A stretch of 64,000 nt of DNA from Acanthosepion pharaonis. Lineage: Eukaryota; Mollusca; Cephalopoda; Sepiida; Sepiidae. The stretch is taken from assembly GCA_903632075.3 (NCBI GenBank), contig CAHIKZ030000954.1:2326001-2390000 (forward strand), given 5' to 3'. How positions within the stretch are numbered: the stretch's first letter is position 1; each line of letters starts with the position of its first letter. The notes below the pieces were generated by a model. It was not told where the DNA came from. It was given only the letters and a program-made list of their open reading frames with translations, and did not search any database. Of the stretch, positions 59,447-64,000 are shown in pieces. The translations under genes were made by a program, and so were the position numbers.

Positions 59447-60555
59447 AAGTTTTCCTTGATTGGAATAAAAATCAAACCCATGTTCCAAATCTTATTCATA
59501 CAGTCAATTTAAAACTAACAGAAGATAGCACAAGGGCAAGTTTAAAGGAAGTGTATAACATGGGACTTTAGTCAGACTCTTTATACTTTAGGAGAGGCTT
59601 GAAATGCCAGAGATTATATCTAGCCACCTCCTAAAAGGAGCTGTGCCAGGACTCCCAACTGCTTTCAGCTGGAAGCAAAACATTTGAGCCAAATGCCTAC
59701 TTCATTTAAAACACAGCACAAGAGCTTTTAAATTGGGAAAGCTAAAAAAATGTTTTATATACTCACGATGCAATGAATGTACAGGCAGTCCCCAAAAGCT
59801 GTAACTTTCCTCTATTTACCGCCATTGTAGACAAAAAACGATCAATGTAGTTAACAGACAAGAACAAAGTCTGGCGAAATAATTTATATTCTTCAGCAAC
59901 CTCCACGAGCCAATCAACCAGAATGCTACGCATACCATATGTGATATCTGTTTGCTTATGCATATAGTGTGGTTTTGGCAAATATTTCTCCTACAGATGA
60001 CAAAGAAAATATTTTAGTAAAGAGAAGAAAAGTAAAGAAAAAAAAAAAAAATTTGAAATCCTTGCCAAGATTTGAACTGGCAGTTGAGATATATATATAT
60101 ATATATATATAGTCAAATGACCGGATATATTGTAGCGTCTTGTCGAACGTAATTTCAATGAAGAAATAAATTGAATAAACATTTTTTTTTCTTTTCTCAA
60201 TAATTTTGTAGTTTTTAAACTTAATAGTGATTAAATTTGGATTTTGAAATTGCCAGTTTTTAATTTTAATATTAAATTTTATCAATTTTAGAATTATTGT
60301 TTAGTATAAATTATTTTTAATATTACATGTATTTTAAAGATCTGAATAGCTATTATAACAATTTCGTTGTCAAGCTTTTGAATCTTTCTATACTTAGTTT
60401 TTGATTGGTTATTCTAGCTTTTGTAACAATGTTTCCCCCTAGTGTAGGATTGTTAATTAATCTGAAACTTTTAAAACCATTTATTTTATCTTCAACATCA
60501 CTTGATAAGAATAAGACACCGAGTGTGTTGAAACAAAATGGCTATTTATGTTATA

Positions 60556-60635
<80 letters not shown>

Positions 60636-61256
60636 CCAGAAACAAAAAAATTACCTCAGCTTGCCGATGATAATTAAATAGATCTTCTTTATAAATATCT
60701 ATTTCATCTTGTTCTTTCTCCTCTCTTGATTGATCCAATGTAGCAATGCTTGTGTCAAGTATCATGGGAGATTCTGCATCCTCTACAGAAGGGGAAAAAA
60801 AAAAATTTAACATTAGTCACTTTCATTAAACAATTTCCAAATATACTAATACCACTTTCATAAAAAGAAATGTTTTTTTAGTGACCTCTACAAATTACAG
60901 TATCTTAAGTCAAGGGTGTATTTTTTAAATATTAAATGACAATTTGATTTTTTTTTTTTTTTAAAGAAAAAGGGGAGATAATTAGAGTTACTTCATTGAA
61001 CTGGTATTACTTAAATTTTAAAGAGTATATCTGGCTCAAAAATTGTAATCTCCATTTTTTTTTTTTTGACATTTTACACAAGAAAACCACTAAGATGCAA
61101 GGGATACTGAGAGAATGAGAAAAAAAAGACTTAATGAAAGTGAACACTAAAGAACAGGAATTAAAGAGATTACATTGCATTTAAATTTCAGAAAGCCAAA
61201 GCTTATTGGAAAGCAAGAAACTGGAAGAGTTGCACAAGTGAGAAGTGCAAGAGAAG

Positions 61257-61318
<62 letters not shown>

Positions 61319-62565
61319 ACAAATCTAGCACTGAACTTACATTCATAAAGTTTACATACCATAGAGGAAAGTTTAAAAGAATTACTATGAAAATTTAGAA
61401 GGCAGAAAAGTTGTTATGGCAAAGTAGGATACTGACTGAAGTAAGAGGTTCGGTCAGAACTAATAAAATGATTGAATTTGGTAGATATATTAGAACTAAG
61501 TGAAAATTATAATTCGAGAGACATTCAGAATCTGAACTTCAGAACAGATCAACTGGCAATTTTTCTAAGACTAAACCTTTGTATGCTTTCAGCTTATATT
61601 TAATGAGATTCCCTGAATCAAGTTTCTCTATCTCAAAATTTTAATGAGCAGTTTGTATATTATATATTGTACCTCACAATATTCAATAATTTAAATGCCA
61701 TAACACCCTCCACCCCATGCTGATTTTCAGGATATAGTGGATCATGGCTCTGGATTCCTTTTAGTGTGGAGTCATGGAGACAATTAGTGGTCCTCCCTGC
61801 CACCATATCTATTTAACTCCTAGCTGAGAGGGAAAAAAGGGTTATGTTTCATAATTGCTGAGTTACTAAAGTAAGGCTTTTTTCTGCCCTGAAAATATAG
61901 TAACCACTTAGGCATTAAAAAAGTGTGTGCAGAATATACAGTTGGAAGGAAAAAAAAAATGACAGATTTTGTCTGGCTTAAGATTTGTAATCTTCATAAA
62001 TTTAATTCTTTTAAAGTAAATTTGTGTTCATTGATAGATTTAACGTAATCAAATTACCTGAGTTCTGGTTTCACAATAACGACTTCAGTCCAAGATGTCA
62101 AAAATCTTGGATTCTTTAGGGGGTAGCTGAAGAGCTCTGACCAAATAATCAGGAAGCATGGAACTATTGTACACAAAAATAGTGCGTCACAAAAGTCCAA
62201 ATTTTGGAAAAAATCAGTTGACCAAGAACTTACCCACCATATACAAAATTCAGCTTCAAGTACCAGAAATAGAAATTTTGGTAACCCCTAAAACTTAACT
62301 CACCAATAATGAAAGGTTCTCTAATGCGGTCAAATGGCTGTTTTGGTAGAGCTGTGACAGCATCATGAAGATCAAGTCTCTCCTCCACATGCAGATCTTT
62401 ACAAGCAGCACCAATAAGTTTAGGTTCTTCAGGCTTAGAGTTGGTATTCTCATCACTGTCAACATGTACTGTAAAACTGGGTTTGCATGGAATTCGGTTA
62501 GTTGTTAGTTTATATTTTTGTTGATTATGGCCCAAGTTCTCATCTTGGGAACAAGAGTTTCCAAG
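56199..62565 (-). CDS. CCNA: Cyclin A, C-terminal 377 residues in 8 coding exons; 5' end outside or unseen
   Basis: Regulatory subunit of CDK2/CDK1 that drives S phase and entry to mitosis; nuclear. Exons in transcript order: 62565-62304, 60782-60655, 59990-59767, 59287-59212, 59080-58949, 58825-58709, 57340-57207, 56259-56199. They sum to 1134 nt with all phases consistent, ending TAA. Diagnostic segments: MRSILVDWLVEVAEEYKL with the hydrophobic-patch MRxILVDW, YIDRFLSTMAVNRGKLQLLG, KFEEIEAPDLGEFVYITDDT (cyclin A rather than B), then the second cyclin fold FLIELTLLDANPYLQFLPS. The hydrophobic patch and the cyclin A-specific EFVYITDDTY are intact. No initiator ATG and no classic RxxLxxIxN destruction box are present in the exon at 62304-62565, so at least one upstream exon is missing. 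Confidence 0.93.
57207..57340 (-). CDS. CCNA: Cyclin A exon (C-terminal helices)
   Basis: Acceptor TTTAAATAG, 134 nt, donor GTGAGT. It encodes PSAVENLSGYSVVDFLCCAK and THPQQAIYQKYQQT, matching the C-terminal ...GYTLE... and QxxIxxKY patterns of cyclin A. Entry in phase 0 fits the previous exon. Confidence 0.92.
57341..58708 (-). other. Cyclin A intron carrying a hAT-like MITE
   Basis: Contains the element at 57451-57791, A-runs near 57730-57748 and 58424-58441, and otherwise unremarkable AT-rich sequence. Confidence 0.6.
57451..57791. mobile_element. hAT-like MITE, 341 bp, inside a cyclin A intron
   Basis: Left end CAGTGATTGTCAACC; right end reverse-complemented CAATGTTTCTCAACC (12 of 15 match). 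Flanked by CTCTGGAT (57443-57450) and CTCTAGAT (57792-57799), 7 of 8, the 8-bp duplication typical of hAT. Contains a 20-nt A-run. Confidence 0.75.
58709..58825 (-). CDS. CCNA: Cyclin A exon (second cyclin fold)
   Basis: Acceptor CTTTGCAG preceded by a long A-run on the + strand, 117 nt (39 codons), donor GTAAGT. It encodes FLIELTLLDANPYLQFLPSI and AAAFYLAAKTLDLKDPW. Confidence 0.95.
58949..59080 (-). CDS. CCNA: Cyclin A exon (VLKMEQMILKVLSF...)
   Basis: Acceptor TATTCACAG, 132 nt (44 codons), donor GTAAGT. It encodes VLKMEQMILKVLSFNVAVPT, the linker between the two cyclin folds, and FLEHYLHEANLNHPHHKYLS. Confidence 0.95.
59212..59287 (-). CDS. CCNA: Cyclin A exon (KFEEIEAPDL...)
   Basis: Acceptor CTTTCAG, 76 nt, donor GTTAGT. 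It encodes KFEEIEAPDLGEFVYITDDT followed by YTRSQ, the cyclin A-specific end of the first cyclin fold. Confidence 0.96.
59767..59990 (-). CDS. CCNA: Cyclin A exon (first cyclin box, MRAIL patch)
   Basis: Acceptor CATCTGTAG, 224 nt, donor GTGAGT. It encodes EKYLPKPHYMHKQTDITYG, MRSILVDWLVEVAEEYKL, YIDRFLSTMAVNRGKLQLLG and TACTFIAS. The MRxILVDW hydrophobic patch recruits RxL-containing substrates. Confidence 0.96.
59991..60654 (-). other. Cyclin A intron with long (TA)n
   Basis: Contains (TA)n tracts at 60089-60112 and 60559-60634. The open frames across them are poly-Ile/Tyr artefacts. No gene. Confidence 0.65.
60559..60634. repeat. (TA)n microsatellite in a cyclin A intron
   Basis: About 37 TA units lying about 20 nt downstream (in transcript direction) of the donor at 60654; it can fold on itself and so lies close to a splice site. 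Confidence 0.95.
60655..60782 (-). CDS. CCNA: Cyclin A exon (DIYKEDLFNYHRQAE)
   Basis: Acceptor TTCTGTAG, 128 nt, donor GTAATT (weak). It encodes EDAESPMILDTSIATLDQSR and DIYKEDLFNYHRQAE. The last part corresponds to the helix just before the cyclin box (DIHTYLREME in vertebrates). Confidence 0.88.
60783..62303 (-). other. Cyclin A intron with a LINE remnant
   Basis: Donor GTGAGT and acceptor TAG. It contains a non-LTR retrotransposon tail on the same strand (about 61050-61460) that is itself interrupted by (TA)n at 61267-61309. The remainder is plain AT-rich sequence. Confidence 0.65.
61050..61460 (-). pseudogene. Non-LTR retrotransposon 3' end, family L1a, copy C
   Basis: Corresponds to 8400-8870: shared CTTTCCTCT.TGGTA, GTAAGTTC..TGCTA, TCTTCTCTTGCAC...CTTGTG.AACT, TTTAAATGCAATGT, and the 3' text CTTGCATCTTAGTGG. 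It is interrupted by (TA)n at 61267-61309 exactly within the coding tail. It ends at an A-run (T-run on +) near 61058-61068. Confidence 0.65.
62304..62565 (-). CDS. CCNA: Cyclin A exon (N-terminal regulatory region)
   Basis: Acceptor ACTTTCAG, 262 nt, donor GTGAGT. It encodes a weakly conserved hydrophilic stretch starting LGNSCSQDEN and ending PFDRIREPFIIG. This is the part before the cyclin box. It enters in phase 0, so an upstream exon supplies the start. Confidence 0.8.
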
Positions 62566-64000
62566 CTGAAAGTAAAAAGATGAGCTTCATTAGGACTGTT
62601 AAGAGCCGGTTAGAAGAAATGGAGATATAATAGTTACACACACGAGAGAGAAGACAGATTTTTTTTTTTTTTTTTTTTTTTTAATCACTCATTGGTCTTT
62701 TCACTTAATCTGAAAAATATGAATTTTTAAAATATAGCCCATTTAAAGTACTAAAATACGGTAAGTCTCATCTCATCTAAGAGTAAAAAAAAAGTTTTGA
62801 ATGCCGCGTATCATTCCGTTTATTGAAGAGATTTTATATGATGTACAGCAAGTTCTTCATGTATTTCTAAGAGCTAATATTAAAAATGTAGACATGGCAT
62901 CAGTGTTTGGTTAGCTGAGTGTGGGCTTGGTCCGGAAAATGATTTATAACCTGGCGAGATTCTCGAATCCAAAATGCTAGAATTGTGTACAATGTACACC
63001 TCAGTTAAAAACTTTTTTTTTTTTTTAACAATGTCAGTTTAAGGGTAGATCATATTGTATGACAAAATAGGAAATAAGTTTCGTCCTTCAAATTGAGAGT
63101 TATTTGCAGGGTGGAAAGAGGATGATTCCATCAGTATTTGATGAAATCATTTTAAAGGTCGAAACTCGTATTTTGTTATTCGATTAACTACCATCAAATG
63201 TCTGTTTTTTTTTTTAAAGAAAAAGCATGAACTTGAAACAATAGTAAAAAGAAATTTACGTGATAAAAAAAAAAAAAAAAAAAAAAAATTTAGTGGTTTA
63301 TGAGACAGGTTTGCTAAGCATTCAAGTTTAGTTACAAGAAATTTTTAGTAATAAAATTAAAGTCTAGTTGAATCGAAACATTTTGCATTTGCTAAAAAGT
63401 GTATTTTAAACTGATGACTTGTAGGAAAAAAGATTTATAAAGAGTTTATCTGCATTTTAATTATTCCACGTGAATTTTGGAATTCAATAAAATTGAATAT
63501 AAAAAGATAAAGTATATGTTGGCAATTTAACTTTAAATATTTATGTTCGTATGCAAAAGGCCATTTTAATTTGCAAGTTTTGTTTTTAATAAGACAGTGA
63601 TACATAGATGGTTAAAATTTAAGTGTTTAAAGTAGCGATTATAATTAAATATGGCAATTAATTTCCCAATAATAATAGTTAGAGGCTTAAGACTATAAAC
63701 TTTGTTTTTTATTCTAACGGAATAGGGTGTAGAGAAGGTTTTACTAGTTTTAATTTTTGAGTACATAAAAACTAAAAAGCTAGTCTCTCGAAAGAATAAA
63801 GGGACAGCAAAAAGCGAGGGATGTTCGAATGATTTTAACGAGAATTAGAGTAGATGAGAGTCCCATTGTTGAAAAGAAAAATAAAAGGCCATGTAACGGA
63901 ATTGAGGTTTACGATCTTTTACAAAAGTAAATTTGAGCTTTATGACGAAAGACAACGAAAAAAAAAAATAAAACGAAAAAATTACTGAAACCTTCGAATT
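62566..64000. other. Sequence upstream of the first recognised cyclin A exon
   Basis: No exon with a good splice donor and no destruction-box-like peptide was found on the - strand here. There are T-runs at about 62660-62682 and A-runs at 63268-63288. It is probably intron, with the first exon beyond 64000. Confidence 0.4.

Noticed and set aside
60405..60813. Open frames with long Ile-Tyr runs
   Set aside because: Translation of (TA)n microsatellite; only the part 60655-60782 on the - strand is a real cyclin A exon.
1..64000. CRISPR arrays, operons, bacterial promoters, phage genes
   Set aside because: Clear spliced eukaryotic genes; the repeats have no spacer pattern of CRISPR type.

Overview
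The window is animal nuclear DNA: AT-rich, dense in homopolymer tracts, microsatellites and mobile-element debris, with protein genes split into short exons by long introns. Two conserved genes are clearly readable. An arginine methyltransferase of the PRMT1 type lies on the + strand (ten coding exons, 23142-44466, 358 codons plus stop). A cyclin A lies on the - strand (eight coding exons, 62565 down to 56199, with the stop but without the 5' start). They converge tail to tail across about 11.7 kb. The protein divergence, intron sizes and the mix of tRNA-derived SINEs, RTE-like LINE tails and hAT/mariner MITEs suggest an invertebrate, most likely a mollusc and perhaps a cephalopod. This placement is inference; no sequence search was possible.

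Left part (1-23 kb). On the - strand at 4203-4182 there is a short ATG exon with a strong donor, and at 479-443 a compatible second exon. Together they would encode a Ser/Arg-rich start resembling a mitochondrial targeting peptide of a gene that runs off the left edge. The rest is repeats: three copies of an AT-rich element, a rearranged pair of ~0.9 kb repeats (4.9 and 13.2 kb), a ~30-bp minisatellite (6.8 kb), LINE remnants from two families (8.4-9.1 kb; 14.2-14.6 kb; 17.6 kb), a Ty3/gypsy-like LTR (9.15 kb), tRNA-like SINEs (11.3-12.5 kb), hAT-like and mariner-like MITEs, a perfect 50-bp hairpin (15.7 kb), two kilobase-scale pyrimidine blocks, and a diverged ~240-bp tandem array ending in a U2-snRNA-like sequence (18.3-19.08 kb).

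Middle (23-46 kb). PRMT1 has a compact promoter (CRE-like, ETS-like and E-box motifs). It has two candidate first exons 0.53 kb apart in similar sequence contexts, one GC-AG intron, and introns rich in poly-T on the sense strand.

Right part (46-64 kb). The intergenic space holds a decayed open reading frame of a multi-copy mobile-element family (50.17-49.04 kb, - strand), a 27-bp hairpin next to it, a 60-nt poly-T, a 55-nt poly-A and several (TA)n. Cyclin A follows on the - strand with both cyclin folds. Its N-terminal destruction-box region is not found and probably lies beyond position 64000. No prokaryotic gene, virus, CRISPR array or intact transposon was found.
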